Shown in pieces: positions 16,065 through 24,946 of a stretch of 64,000 nt of DNA. The stretch is from Bacteroidetes bacterium UBA7662 (lineage in GTDB: Bacteria > Bacteroidota > Bacteroidia > UBA7662), in contig DLHS01000017.1 in NCBI GenBank assembly GCA_002483345.1, forward strand, positions 35,265 through 99,264, read 5' to 3'. Position numbers and translations under genes: made by a program. The notes under the pieces are model-generated. The model was not told where the DNA came from. It saw nothing but the letters and a program-made list of their open reading frames with translations, and did no database searches. Positions within the stretch are counted from its first letter, which is position 1; each line of letters begins with the position of its first letter.

Positions 16065-16597
16065 TACAACCAGCTGCGGCTGTAGCTGTGTTTTTTTCCA
16101 AAAATCACTTCCTGTGTGCCCGATATACGCAACGTATCATCGGGCACATAGGTATAGGTAGCAGCCGACTGGTAGAGCAGATTTTTTTCTGTTTCCTTCA
16201 CTTCAAGCCGTACCACAACCGTACCCCGGTACAGCAACTCCAGACTGGCCGGTTTTACGGCAAGGTCGGTTGCCTCGTAACGTACCCACAACAAATCATC
16301 TTGTTCTGCCAGGGTATCGCAGCGAAACAACCCCCGATAGGCCGTTTTATTCAGATCCAGCTTCTTCCAGGCCTTAAAAGCTTCCTCCCAGTTCAGTGGT
16401 TGATTGGTCTTTACTTCTGAAATCCCATCCTTTTCCCAGATTACGGTAGCCGTTTTTACAGCAATTGCCTGCCGGTTACGCTCCTTCAATAAATAAGCTG
16501 GCAAATCGAAATACAACGGTGCCGGTCTGGACGAAGGATCTGTCTGGCAGGAAACGAGTACCCAAAGCAGACAAGTGTACAGTATTTTGTAATTCAC
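16061..16597 (-). CDS. Predicted lipoprotein, function unknown
   Basis: A ~178-residue protein with a hydrophobic N-terminus and lipobox LLWVLVSC, so probably a lipid-anchored envelope protein. The reading frame is open back to 16720, but the GTG at 16597 (VNYKILYTCLLWVLVSC) places the signal peptide correctly at the N-terminus; longer starts add an unusual hydrophilic extension. The mature part is mostly strands and charged residues (EEAFKAWKKLDLN, LLWVRYEATDLAV) with no family I recognise. It is divergent from DUF4783-nadC and convergent with the dipeptidase. Confidence 0.65.
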   Translation of the reverse strand: MNYKILYTCLLWVLVSCQTDPSSRPAPLYFDLPAYLLKERNRQAIAVKTATVIWEKDGISEVKTNQPLNWEEAFKAWKKLDLNKTAYRGLFRCDTLAEQDDLLWVRYEATDLAVKPASLELLYRGTVVVRLEVKETEKNLLYQSAATYTYVPDDTLRISGTQEVIFGKKHSYSRSWLY

Positions 16598-16690
16598 ACC
16601 CCAAAGGTGCAAGCTCGGAAGCAGAAAATCAAATGTTGAAAACATATGCTGTTCGGGCAAAACTCCCCTTTCGACTGTAAAAAACTTGGT

Positions 16691-16698
16691 TAAATTTG
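16691..16698 (+). promoter_or_regulatory. -7 box TAAATTTG for the DUF4783-nadC-SUI1 operon
   Basis: TAAATTTG is an exact TAnnTTTG match, preceded about 20 bp upstream by a TTTC in place of the -33 TTTG. It lies 52 bp ahead of the preferred start of the DUF4783 gene, the first gene of a closely spaced group. Confidence 0.55.
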
Positions 16699-16750
16699 TA
16701 TTGTCTCTATGCTGGCACATTTTGTGAACAGGAAGGGGAAATACCAGGAC

Positions 16751-17143
16751 ATGAAGCTTTTATTGAACATTCTGTTTGTAGCCTTTATTTCTATGTCGTT
16801 CGTTCAGGTTGAGACGAAAAACGACATCGTGGATGAACTGGCAGAGCTCATACGCGATGCCAATGTCAAAGACCTGTCTGCTTACTTCGACAGTACCGTA
16901 GAGCTTACCCTGCAGGAGCGGGAAAGCACTTACAGCAAGGCGCAAACAGAGATTATTCTCAAAAACTTCTTCCTCAAAAACCCTCCCAAATCATTCAAAG
17001 TCATGCACAGGGGTGCTTCTGAGAAAGGTGGCCGCTACATGATCGGCATGCTCACCACCGAGTCAGGGGCGAGCTTCCGCACCTCTATTGTGATGCAGGA
17101 CAAAACCGCCGGCCTGCGTATTCAGCAGCTCAGATTTGAGTAA
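16751..17143 (+). CDS. DUF4783 domain protein, secreted
   Basis: A ~130-residue protein with a signal peptide (MKLLLNILFVAFISMSFVQ) and a compact NTF2-like alpha+beta domain typical of DUF4783 (DVKDLSAYFDSTVELTL is read here as NVKDLSAYFDSTVELTL; also FFLKNPPKSFKVMHRG and GRYMIGMLTT). An upstream in-frame ATG at 16709 would put 14 polar residues before the signal peptide, so 16751 is preferred. The family is small, periplasmic and of unknown function, and commonly sits near nadC in Bacteroidota. It lies 9 bp from nadC and shares its promoter. Confidence 0.85.
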   Translation: MKLLLNILFVAFISMSFVQVETKNDIVDELAELIRDANVKDLSAYFDSTVELTLQERESTYSKAQTEIILKNFFLKNPPKSFKVMHRGASEKGGRYMIGMLTTESGASFRTSIVMQDKTAGLRIQQLRFE

Positions 17144-17152
17144 TTTTACCGG

Positions 17153-17986
17153 ATGGATTTACAAGATTTCATCCGGCTTTCTCTGGCCGAAGACATCGGT
17201 GACGGTGATCACAGCAGTTTAGCCTGTATACCTGCATCGGCCAGCAGCCGGGCCAAATTGCTTGTGAAAGAAAACGGCATACTGGCAGGCAGCGAGCTTG
17301 GATATGCGGTATTACTGGCAGTAGATCCGACTTTACAGATAAGCCCCCTCCTTCAGGATGGCTCTCCCGTTCAATATGGCGACATAGCTTTTACCGTGAG
17401 CGGCAGTGCGCGTTCTATCCTCACCGGAGAACGGTTATGTCTCAATATCATGCAACGCATGAGCGGCATCGCCACAGCTACTGCGGCTATCGTCAAAAAA
17501 CTGGAAGGAACTTCCTGCAAATTACTTGACACGCGTAAAACAACTCCACTGAATCGTTTTCTTGAAAAAGAAGCAGTCCGCATAGGCGGAGGCAACAACC
17601 ACCGCTTTGGGTTGTACGACATGATTATGATCAAAGACAACCACATCGATTTCGCCGGTGGTATTGGTCAGGCCATTGCAGCCACCAGAAAATACCTCGA
17701 GGAAAAAGGAAAAAGCCTCAAAATAGAAGTCGAGGCCAGGAATCTCCCGGAAGTACGTGAAATACTGGCACACGGGCCGGTGGATCGCATCATGCTTGAC
17801 AACTTCTCCTTCCAGCTATTGCGGGAAGCAGTGGCACTCATCGGTGATCAGGCAGAAACCGAAGCATCGGGCGGCATTACGGCCGATAATGTTGCTGAGT
17901 ATGCGGCCTGCGGTGTAGATTTCATCAGCATGGGGGCACTGACCCATACCGTCAAAAATTTTGATTTGAGCCTGAAAGCATACTGA
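17153..17986 (+). CDS. nadC: Nicotinate-nucleotide pyrophosphorylase (carboxylating) NadC
   Basis: A 277-residue enzyme that converts quinolinate and PRPP to nicotinate mononucleotide in de novo NAD synthesis. The family motifs are present: LAEDIGDGDHSS near the N-terminus, the LLDTRKTTPLNRFLEKEAVRIGG region read as DTRKTTP...EKEAVRIGGG, NNHRFGLYDMIMIKDNH, the PRPP-binding IEVEARNL and the closing EASGGITADNVAEYAACGVD. Only two bases... the gap to the next gene is a single base, so translation coupling with the SUI1 protein is likely. Neighbouring nadA or nadB are not in the window. Confidence 0.97.
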   Translation: MDLQDFIRLSLAEDIGDGDHSSLACIPASASSRAKLLVKENGILAGSELGYAVLLAVDPTLQISPLLQDGSPVQYGDIAFTVSGSARSILTGERLCLNIMQRMSGIATATAAIVKKLEGTSCKLLDTRKTTPLNRFLEKEAVRIGGGNNHRFGLYDMIMIKDNHIDFAGGIGQAIAATRKYLEEKGKSLKIEVEARNLPEVREILAHGPVDRIMLDNFSFQLLREAVALIGDQAETEASGGITADNVAEYAACGVDFISMGALTHTVKNFDLSLKAY

Positions 17987-17987
17987 T

Positions 17988-18341
17988 ATGGCAAAAAAAG
18001 GCAAAGGACTCGAAAGTCTGGGCGGACTGATATACAGTACTGATCCGGATTGGCAATATGAGCCTGAAACAACTGAAGCAGCCCACACGCTCCCACCTCA
18101 ACAGCAGCAACTGCGGGTTATGCTCGACCGCAAACAAAGAGGTGGTAAAGATGTGACCCTTATAACAGGCTTTCAGGGTGCAAACACTGATCTGGAAGCG
18201 CTCGGTAAACAACTCAAAACCAAATGTGGGGTAGGCGGATCGGTGAAAGAAGGAGAAATCATCATTCAGGGAAATTTCGCGGATAAAATAGTTACCCTGC
18301 TGACCCAAATGGGTTATAAAGCCAAAAGGGCCGGAGGTTAA
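17988..18341 (+). CDS. SUI1/eIF1-like translation initiation factor (YciH family)
   Basis: A 117-residue protein with a short variable N-terminus and a SUI1 domain in residues ~45-115. Diagnostic stretches are LDRKQRGGKDVTLITGF, LGKQLKTKCGVGGSVKEG and EIIIQGNFADKIVTLL. Bacterial homologues bind the 30S subunit and can affect start-site selection, but their role is poorly defined. It begins one base after the nadC stop and ends the operon. Family assignment is secure. Confidence 0.95.
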   Translation: MAKKGKGLESLGGLIYSTDPDWQYEPETTEAAHTLPPQQQQLRVMLDRKQRGGKDVTLITGFQGANTDLEALGKQLKTKCGVGGSVKEGEIIIQGNFADKIVTLLTQMGYKAKRAGG

Positions 18342-18378
18342 TCCAACCCTTGCTTATTTATTTCCGCAGGCAAACTAT

Positions 18379-19152
18379 TCAGTTACGGTAATTCCCTACC
18401 GACAAAGCCCAGTCGTATGCACTGTAAGTTATTTTGGGCATACTGCCGGGTGTGATATATTCCCGTTCTTCCAGCAGCTTATAAATGCCCTTTTTACCGC
18501 CAAAATCACCTCTGTACCACGAGAATAATTTAGGCAAAACCAGCGTGTTGGCGGTGCTGTCGTATTTGGTTTCAAACATCAGAAACAAATTCGTAGCATT
18601 CTCCAGCTGTTTGTTGAGCTCATTTTGCTGGTAATAGAAAATGGCCGGGCAACTCATGGCGCCGCAATTCAGGGCGAAGTGAATGCGCCAGTCGATGCTG
18701 TCGACCCTTTGCTGTTTTTCAAAAGCAGAAGGGAACCACTTATGCAGGTAACCACCTGCCCATTTCACCTGTGACCGACGTAAAATACCATGTTCAATCT
18801 GATCAAAACTCAGTGTATGGCCAGCCACTACAATGTTCTTATCCTTAAAAAACCGGTTTCTGTTTTTGAAAGCACTGGTATCCTCCTTCAGCCTGATTTG
18901 AATGAAGGCATTGTAGACATTGATCCAGAAAGTTTTTTTGGCATCATCGTTATACAAACCAGCAGAAAGCTGCTCGTCGGTCAGTTTAGCCAGGGCTGTT
19001 TCATAGGTTGCTGTCTGTTCACCATTTTTGACCATGGCGAGCAATTCACCCGAAAGGGCGACCGGTCCGGCCGGCAGTTGCTGCGCATGCAGCAGTTGCA
19101 CACCAGCAAAAAACACGAGGGTGAATAAAAGTCTGTTAAGCATCGGCTTCAT
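18379..19152 (-). CDS. DUF547 domain protein, secreted
   Basis: A 257-residue protein with a signal peptide ending near LLHAQQ and a DUF547 domain covering most of the mature chain (KTFWINVYNAFIQIRL, LSFDQIEHGILRRSQ, IHFALNCGAMSCPAI). The conserved NVYNA and Asn-Cys-Gly-Ala segments recall a papain-like cysteine peptidase fold, but activity is unproven. Two ATGs are possible, at 19152 and 19143; the first supplies the positive n-region of the signal peptide, at the price of a 17-bp overlap with parE. It is probably in the parE transcript. Confidence 0.9.
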   Translation of the reverse strand: MKPMLNRLLFTLVFFAGVQLLHAQQLPAGPVALSGELLAMVKNGEQTATYETALAKLTDEQLSAGLYNDDAKKTFWINVYNAFIQIRLKEDTSAFKNRNRFFKDKNIVVAGHTLSFDQIEHGILRRSQVKWAGGYLHKWFPSAFEKQQRVDSIDWRIHFALNCGAMSCPAIFYYQQNELNKQLENATNLFLMFETKYDSTANTLVLPKLFSWYRGDFGGKKGIYKLLEEREYITPGSMPKITYSAYDWALSVGNYRN

Positions 19153-21025
19153 CTGTTTCCATTACTTTTTCATCTTCTGTCCCGAACAAATCTTTCTCAA
19201 TCTTGAGATTATCAATGATAAAATGTTGTCTGTCGGGGGTGTTTTTGCCCATGTAGTATTCCAGCAGTTTGGCTATCGTGGTATCCATGCGAAGGATGAT
19301 AGGTTCCAAACGCATATCCCCTCCGATAAATTGCCCGAATTCATCCGGCGAAATCTCCCCCAGCCCTTTAAATCGGGTTATTTCGGCCTTGGCGCCAATT
19401 TTCTGGATGGCATGTTGCCGTTCTTCGTCGGAATAGCAATAAATGGTTTCCTGCTTGTTTCTGACCCTGAAAAGGGGTGTTTCAAGTATGTATAAATGAC
19501 CGTTTTTTACCAGATCAGGGAAGAACTGCAGGAAGAAGGTCATCAGCAGCAGGCGGATGTGCATACCGTCTACATCGGCATCGGTAGCGATGACGATGCG
19601 GTTGTACCTTAGCCCTTCAAGCCCTTCTTCTATGTTCAGGGCATGTTGCAGCAGGTTAAATTCCTCATTTTCGTATACCACTTTTTTCTTCAGTCCGTAA
19701 CAATTCAGGGGCTTTCCCCGCAGGCTGAATACGGCCTGGGTTTCTACCTGCCGGGCTTTGGTAATCGAACCACTGGCGGAATCTCCCTCCGTGATGAAGA
19801 GGGTAGTTTCAAAGCGTTTTTCATCCTTGGTTTCGTTGAAATGAAAGCGGCAATCGCGTAGTTTTTTATTGTGAAGATTGGCTTTTTTAGCCCGTTCATT
19901 TGCCAGCTTTTTGATACCGGCCATGTCTTTGCGTTCACGTTCACTCTGGGTAATCCGTTTCAGCAAAGCATCAGCCGTTTCAGGGTGTTTGTGGAGATAA
20001 TCATCCAGCTCTTTTTTGATGAAATCGCCTACGAACGATCGTAAACTGGGCCCGTCCGGCGCCATGTTCTGCGAGCCGAGTTTGGTTTTGGTCTGTGATT
20101 CAAACACAGGTTCCTGCACCCGTAAACTCACTGCACCGACTATGGACGCCCGGATATCGGAAGCATCAAATTCTTTTTTGTAGAATTCACGTACCGTTTT
20201 GACGATGGCCTCACGAAAAGCCGCGAGGTGTGTGCCCCCCTGTGTGGTGTACTGTCCGTTTACAAAGGAGTAGTACTCCTCCCCATACTGATCTTCGTGG
20301 GTAAAGGCTATCTCTATATCCTGTCCTTTCAGGTGGATAATGGGGTAACGGATGGCATCGGGATTGGCTTTACGCTGGAGCAGGTCAAGCAGGCCATCTT
20401 TAGAGAAAAACTTCTGGCCGTTGAACTGCAATGTCAGGCCGGCATTCAGGAAGGCGTAATTCCATATCTGGTCTTCAATGAATTCCATGATATAGCGGAA
20501 GTTTTTGAAAATACCATCGTCCGGTATAAAGGAAACCAAGGTGCCGTTGCGGTCGGAAGAACTTTCTTCTCCAGACTCAAAACGCAGTTCCCCACCTTCA
20601 AATTCCGCAATTTTGGTTTTGCCGTCTCGAATCGATTGTACCTTGAAAAATTTGGAAAGGGCGTTTACAGCCTTTGTACCTACTCCGTTCAAACCTACCG
20701 ATTTGGTGAAGGCACCTGAATCGTATTTACCCCCGGTATTGATCTTGGAAACACAATCGATTACTTTGCCAAGCGGAATACCCCGGCCATAATCCCGTAT
20801 TACTACTTTATGGTCGGTTACCTTGATATCGATGGTTTTACCATTCCCCATCACATATTCATCGATGGAGTTGTCTATAATCTCTTTGAGCAGCACATAA
20901 ATACCATCGTCATGGGCAGAACCATCTCCCAGTTTCCCGATATACATACCTGGCCGCAGGCGGATGTGCTCCCGCCAATCGAGCGAACGGATACTGTCTT
21001 CTGTATATATAACCTGTTCTGACAC
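19136..21025 (-). CDS. parE: DNA topoisomerase IV subunit B (ParE-type)
   Basis: A 629-residue type IIA topoisomerase ATPase subunit. The GHKL ATPase domain shows KEIIDNSIDEYVMG, IRDYGRGIPLG and VGLNGVGTKAVNALS; the transducer domain is in the middle; the TOPRIM domain shows FITEGDSASGSITKARQ and the metal-binding DADVDGMHI; the tail has RFKGLGEISPDEFGQF. Length is in the ParE range and shorter than E. coli GyrB. A partner ParC gene is not adjacent: the next gene downstream is DUF547. The call ParE rather than GyrB rests on overall similarity to Bacteroidota ParE and is fairly secure. Confidence 0.93.
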   Translation of the reverse strand: MSEQVIYTEDSIRSLDWREHIRLRPGMYIGKLGDGSAHDDGIYVLLKEIIDNSIDEYVMGNGKTIDIKVTDHKVVIRDYGRGIPLGKVIDCVSKINTGGKYDSGAFTKSVGLNGVGTKAVNALSKFFKVQSIRDGKTKIAEFEGGELRFESGEESSSDRNGTLVSFIPDDGIFKNFRYIMEFIEDQIWNYAFLNAGLTLQFNGQKFFSKDGLLDLLQRKANPDAIRYPIIHLKGQDIEIAFTHEDQYGEEYYSFVNGQYTTQGGTHLAAFREAIVKTVREFYKKEFDASDIRASIVGAVSLRVQEPVFESQTKTKLGSQNMAPDGPSLRSFVGDFIKKELDDYLHKHPETADALLKRITQSERERKDMAGIKKLANERAKKANLHNKKLRDCRFHFNETKDEKRFETTLFITEGDSASGSITKARQVETQAVFSLRGKPLNCYGLKKKVVYENEEFNLLQHALNIEEGLEGLRYNRIVIATDADVDGMHIRLLLMTFFLQFFPDLVKNGHLYILETPLFRVRNKQETIYCYSDEERQHAIQKIGAKAEITRFKGLGEISPDEFGQFIGGDMRLEPIILRMDTTIAKLLEYYMGKNTPDRQHFIIDNLKIEKDLFGTEDEKVMETDEADA

Positions 21026-21089
21026 TTTAATCCTTTTTTGCTAAGCTAAGAGATTAAAAGCTGGGTTTATACCCGGAATTTCAACAAAA

Positions 21090-21127
21090 AGCCCTGTCTC
21101 TCCGGGTGCGGAGAGACAGGGCTCAGA
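21090..21127 (-). terminator. Terminator of the DUF6029/Omp28 operon
   Basis: A perfect 14-bp stem, AGCCCTGTCTCTCC at 21090-21103 and GGAGAGACAGGGCT at 21110-21123, with a 6-nt loop. On the minus strand it is followed by TTTTTG, and it lies 22 bp after the stop of the Omp28 gene at 21146. It should end the five-gene minus-strand operon and insulate parE. Confidence 0.93.
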
Positions 21128-21145
21128 AAAGAGGTAAAAGCAGGC

Positions 21146-22000
21146 TTACTTCGCCTTGATTTTGATACCGGTAATGATTTCTCCCTGACCACGGCTAACA
21201 AAAACAGCTACATCACATTTGTTGATGTCGGTAGCAGCGTTATCGTTGTACTGGGCAGGCACCGTATAGGTATAGGTCTTGGTGATTTTTGTGCCGGTTT
21301 TGGTCTTGGTTGCATCCAGAACCTCTCCCCACTGACCTGTCAGCATGGTACGCAGAATATTGTTGTGTACATAATCGCTTACAGTACCCGTGGTATTGGA
21401 TTGTTTGCCCAACTGACCACTTTCAAGGAAAGCCACATTCAGGTTATTGGGTACACTTTCGTCAGCGGTATAATACAAATCAACCTTTACAGTCACCTTG
21501 CCGGTGGCCGCATCGTAGGTAGATTTAGCACCGATGTTAACCGGAGACGCTTCCAGAAGTACTTGCTGGGCAGCCGGTGTCCAGTTGCTTCTGCTCATGG
21601 CGGTACCACCGTTAGACTGGCTCATACCGGCAAACACACGGCGGTTGATTGTACCTGCAGGATAACCCGTCAGATTGGTTTGCATGCGGATAGCATCGCC
21701 GAACTCACAGGTAAAATCCGGCCAGCCGCTGGCGGGGGTTGCATATTGACCGGAATTTACACCGATTACAACGATACGACCAGGATTGGCAGTTTCGAGC
21801 GCTTTTGCCTTGTCGTGCCCGTCGGGACAAAACTGGCAACGAACTCCTGTGAAATCTTCGAGAACCGCATTTCTGTTGGAAGGGGTTGTCGAGGCCAAAA
21901 ATGTTTCTTCATCCGGCGTGGTAGGACCAGCCGCATCTTCTTTGGAGCAGGCATAGCCTAAAAGGCCCACGAATGCTGCAAAAATCAATATTCTTTTCAT
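21146..22000 (-). CDS. Omp28-related lipoprotein with CxxC thioredoxin-like motif
   Basis: A ~284-residue lipoprotein from the ATG at 22000 (MKRILIFAAFVGLLGYAC; lipobox GYAC). An earlier ATG at 22024 would add eight residues before the signal peptide. The mature protein is of the Omp28 family: a thioredoxin-like front half with LEDFTGVRCQFCPDGHDKA, where the CxFC pair takes the place of the redox CxxC, then NPGRIVVIGVNSGQY and GYPAGTINRRVF, and a beta-rich back half with HNNILRTMLTGQWGEVLDA. Role unknown; suspected envelope thiol chemistry or adhesion. It is the last gene of the operon before a strong terminator. Confidence 0.88.
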   Translation of the reverse strand: MKRILIFAAFVGLLGYACSKEDAAGPTTPDEETFLASTTPSNRNAVLEDFTGVRCQFCPDGHDKAKALETANPGRIVVIGVNSGQYATPASGWPDFTCEFGDAIRMQTNLTGYPAGTINRRVFAGMSQSNGGTAMSRSNWTPAAQQVLLEASPVNIGAKSTYDAATGKVTVKVDLYYTADESVPNNLNVAFLESGQLGKQSNTTGTVSDYVHNNILRTMLTGQWGEVLDATKTKTGTKITKTYTYTVPAQYNDNAATDINKCDVAVFVSRGQGEIITGIKIKAK

Positions 22001-22042
22001 GGTACAAGTTGGTTTGTACCTCAATATAGAAATTTTCTGAAA

Positions 22043-22834
22043 TTAAAGTATGTTGCAATTCACAACTTCTACCGGATAACCATCCACCATGCGGTAGAGC
22101 ACCACCACAACATTTAACTGATTGGAATCCATACTTTCTGTGATGGGAAAGGTTACTTCCCGTTCGAAAGTGGCATCCACGGCAAAATCACCCGTATGCC
22201 ATAATTCACCCCAGGGGCCCGCAGTCGCGGCACCACGAAGCACATACTGGTGATAAATGTTGGCTCCTTTCCCTTCCTGATAACCCAGAACATTATTTTC
22301 TGTCACATAAATGGCCATATGAAGGGTTGCCCCGACAATCGGGCGGGTGATAAGTGCCTTGGCTTTGGCCCGCAGCACCCTGCCCTCGACCCGTTTGGCT
22401 ACGGCCAGCACCGCCGAAGGGGCTGCCGGCACCACTTCTTCGTTAATAGTATCGAGCACCGCATCTTTGGCAGCCTGTACAAATAATTCATAATTCGAGA
22501 AAGGAAAACCCTGAGCATTTAAGCCAAGACTCGGAAACAATTCTCCCTCGTAAAGACTGAAAAACTGAGAGGCTGTCAGCGAATAAAAAGGGTCTCCCAC
22601 CGTTGCGGCATGCGCTGCCATAGGAATAACCTGACCAGGCAAGGTATCTTCCGCGAAGGAATAAAAAGTAGACATGCCGGTTTCACCAGAACGTTCACTC
22701 CAGGTTGCTGTCAGAAAAACTGCAAGGGCCTTTTTATCATGCTGATAAGGCGGGAAATTAAACAAATCCACCTTGTCGGGCTTGCAGGCCGACAGACCTA
22801 TGGCCAAAAATAATAGTACCGCAACTTTTTGCAT
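22043..22834 (-). CDS. Omp28-like lipoprotein lacking the CxxC pair
   Basis: A 263-residue lipoprotein (MQKVAVLLFLAIGLSAC, lipobox LSAC). Its order of motifs parallels the two Omp28 proteins next to it: a strand and helix start (LAVFLTATWSERSGETG, in the place of the EDFTGVRCxxC segment), LPGQVIPMAAHAATVGDPF matching NPGRIVVIGVNSGQY, and HQYVLRGAATAGPWGELW matching HNNILRTMLTGQWGEVL. The two redox cysteines are absent, so it appears to be a paralogue that kept the fold and lost the chemistry. It sits 3 bp after the flavoprotein gene and upstream of the last Omp28 gene. Confidence 0.7.
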   Translation of the reverse strand: MQKVAVLLFLAIGLSACKPDKVDLFNFPPYQHDKKALAVFLTATWSERSGETGMSTFYSFAEDTLPGQVIPMAAHAATVGDPFYSLTASQFFSLYEGELFPSLGLNAQGFPFSNYELFVQAAKDAVLDTINEEVVPAAPSAVLAVAKRVEGRVLRAKAKALITRPIVGATLHMAIYVTENNVLGYQEGKGANIYHQYVLRGAATAGPWGELWHTGDFAVDATFEREVTFPITESMDSNQLNVVVVLYRMVDGYPVEVVNCNIL

Positions 22835-22837
22835 AAA

Positions 22838-24085
22838 TCAGTTATTCACCAGCAAGCGGACGTAAAACATCGGATTTCGCATTTTGTCCCGCAGGGTAAT
22901 ATCCTCGAACATACAGGTTATCGTATCCCGCAAGGTGCTGTTTTTAAGTGCTTTGCCTACCACAAAGTTAAACATCCAGGGGTAATTGGTGAGTTTTTGC
23001 AGGGTATTTCCGATTTTTAGTTCCTGCCCGAGTGCAGCATAGACGTTCGCTTCGTAAACCGACAACTGTTTGGCACTGAAATCCTTTTGCTCCAGCGCCT
23101 TCCGGATGGTTTCTGCCGCCAGCTTGCCGCTGTACATGGCATTTCCAATGCCTTCGCCGGTAAACGGATCTATCAGAGATCCCGCATCCCCCGTCAACAA
23201 AAAGCGCTCTCCGGCCAGTGGCCACCGTTTGCTTCCTAACGGAAGGCCCCAACCCTGTACGGGCGACTCAAGCTTCGCGTTTACAAAACGATCCTTAAGC
23301 AACGGATGGGTAGCAATCAGGTCTTCCATCAGCTTTTTAAGGTTCACCTTACGGTCGCTTACCTTACGACTCAGCATCCCGACCCCCACATTCCATTGCC
23401 CATTGGGCAATGGAAATATCCAGAGATAGCCGGGAAGGGCTTCATTGACAAACAGCAGCTCGATGTGACGGTCGTCCGGCCCCGGGGTTACCCCGCTGTA
23501 ATAGGCCCGCACAGCTGCACAATAATGATCCTTGGATTTTACAAATCCGGCAAGTTGTTTGGCGACCAGACTGCGATCTCCCTCTGCACCAACAATAATA
23601 TCTGTGCGGATGGCATGTTCCTGACCCTCGTATTTTAAGATGGCATGGATACCGGTTGGTTTCCGCTCAAACGATACCAGCTCACATTGTTGCAACAGCC
23701 GGCCGGGCTCCAGATGATTGACCAGAAACTGATCAAAATGAATACGTTTAGAGATAAAACCTGCCGCCGTTTCACGACCGGCTACCTTGGTACGAAAAGG
23801 AACTGAAAGACATTTGCCATTGGGTGCCACAAACGAAATACCCATACATGGCAGGAATTCATCTTCCAGCGACTCAACCTCGTCGAGGTAATTAAGTCCC
23901 AGATCTGCAAACAAACTCACCACTTTACCACTCAACGCATCTCCGCAGATCTTATCCCTGGGGAAAGCGGCTTTGTCGATAACGAGGTGATCGATACCTG
24001 CTTTGGTCAGAAACAGGGAAGTTGTTGCACCAGCAGGGCCGGCACCTATGATAAGGGCCGGAATATAGGAAGGAATAGGACTCAT
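22838..24085 (-). CDS. Geranylgeranyl-reductase-family FAD oxidoreductase
   Basis: A 415-residue flavoprotein. The FAD motif LIIGAGPAGATTSLFL is at the N-terminus, followed by FPRDKICGDALSGK, the signature of geranylgeranyl reductase and related lipid-reducing enzymes, and by LLTGDAGSLIDPFTGEGIGNAMYSG, the second FAD-binding segment. Relatives reduce isoprenoid double bonds or act on quinone-like and polyketide substrates. There is no signal peptide, so it is cytoplasmic or inner-membrane-associated. It overlaps the upstream Omp28 gene by 4 bp (ATGA). Why a cytoplasmic flavoprotein sits inside an envelope operon is unclear. Confidence 0.9.
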   Translation of the reverse strand: MSPIPSYIPALIIGAGPAGATTSLFLTKAGIDHLVIDKAAFPRDKICGDALSGKVVSLFADLGLNYLDEVESLEDEFLPCMGISFVAPNGKCLSVPFRTKVAGRETAAGFISKRIHFDQFLVNHLEPGRLLQQCELVSFERKPTGIHAILKYEGQEHAIRTDIIVGAEGDRSLVAKQLAGFVKSKDHYCAAVRAYYSGVTPGPDDRHIELLFVNEALPGYLWIFPLPNGQWNVGVGMLSRKVSDRKVNLKKLMEDLIATHPLLKDRFVNAKLESPVQGWGLPLGSKRWPLAGERFLLTGDAGSLIDPFTGEGIGNAMYSGKLAAETIRKALEQKDFSAKQLSVYEANVYAALGQELKIGNTLQKLTNYPWMFNFVVGKALKNSTLRDTITCMFEDITLRDKMRNPMFYVRLLVNN

Positions 24086-24936
24086 TCAACGGTAGTATAA
24101 GCGGCGTGCAGGACAGCTTTATCTGTTCCTCCGCCATGCACAAAAACAATCAGCTTCAGATTGGCCGGATTCCAGGCAGGATCAACTGTCAATGCGAAGT
24201 TCTGGATAACCACCCTACCGGGTGTAAAGGAGGGGGCGGTGATGGGTTGGCCTGAAAGGGGTGTAATCAATTTGCGCGCAACGTGTTTATGGATATAGGC
24301 CTGGTCAATCCCGGCAGGTGTAAGCTGGTGTTCTACAATGTTGTCTTCTGCCAGATAAGCGGTTAAAAACAGTTCCCTGCTTTCATTGGCCGTAAACCGG
24401 ATGGTGGCATTAAAATCAAGACTGCGTGTAACCGGGTTATATACCTTAACGAGGTTGATATTGACTGGTGTAGGCTCGCTGAGCTCACTGTTGATGTAAT
24501 TCGACCACTTGCTGTCGACCAGGATAATACGTGTTTCTCCATCAAACAAAGTACGGTTAACAGCTCCCGAAGGGTATCCGGGTGCTGTACCGAGCATCTG
24601 TTCGATATCATTACCCTGCTCTATCCGGAAATCAGCCCGATCCGGGTATGGTTGCGAAAATATCCCGGTGTGAATGCCTACGGCCAGAACGCGGCCAGGA
24701 TGCGCAAGTAACAGCTGCTTAATGGTTTCGTGCGCTCTGGGACAGTTTACACAGCGTACACCGGTAAATTCTTCCAACACCACCAGCCTGTCCTGCGGTG
24801 TTGCCACGGATGATTCCATATAGGTGGTATCGCCAAGCAAATTTGACTTCCCGTCGATATCAACCGTCGGACCAACTTCCTGACATCCCTGTAAAAAGGC
24901 TGCAGCAAGTATCAGGATGGAAAGTAACTTTTTCAT
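24082..24936 (-). CDS. Omp28-related lipoprotein with CxxC motif
   Basis: A 284-residue lipoprotein (MKKLLSILILAAAFLQGC, lipobox LQGC). It carries LEEFTGVRCVNCPRAHETI with the CVNC redox-type pair, HPGRVLAVGIHTGIF and GYPSGAVNRTLFDG, the same order as the Omp28 gene at 21146, and the back-half motif YIHKHVARKLITPLSG. It is the second gene of the operon, 10 bp after the DUF6029 gene and overlapping the flavoprotein by 4 bp. The pair of Omp28 genes probably arose by duplication. Role not established. Confidence 0.88.
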   Translation of the reverse strand: MKKLLSILILAAAFLQGCQEVGPTVDIDGKSNLLGDTTYMESSVATPQDRLVVLEEFTGVRCVNCPRAHETIKQLLLAHPGRVLAVGIHTGIFSQPYPDRADFRIEQGNDIEQMLGTAPGYPSGAVNRTLFDGETRIILVDSKWSNYINSELSEPTPVNINLVKVYNPVTRSLDFNATIRFTANESRELFLTAYLAEDNIVEHQLTPAGIDQAYIHKHVARKLITPLSGQPITAPSFTPGRVVIQNFALTVDPAWNPANLKLIVFVHGGGTDKAVLHAAYTTVE

Positions 24937-24946
24937 GGCCTCGCAC

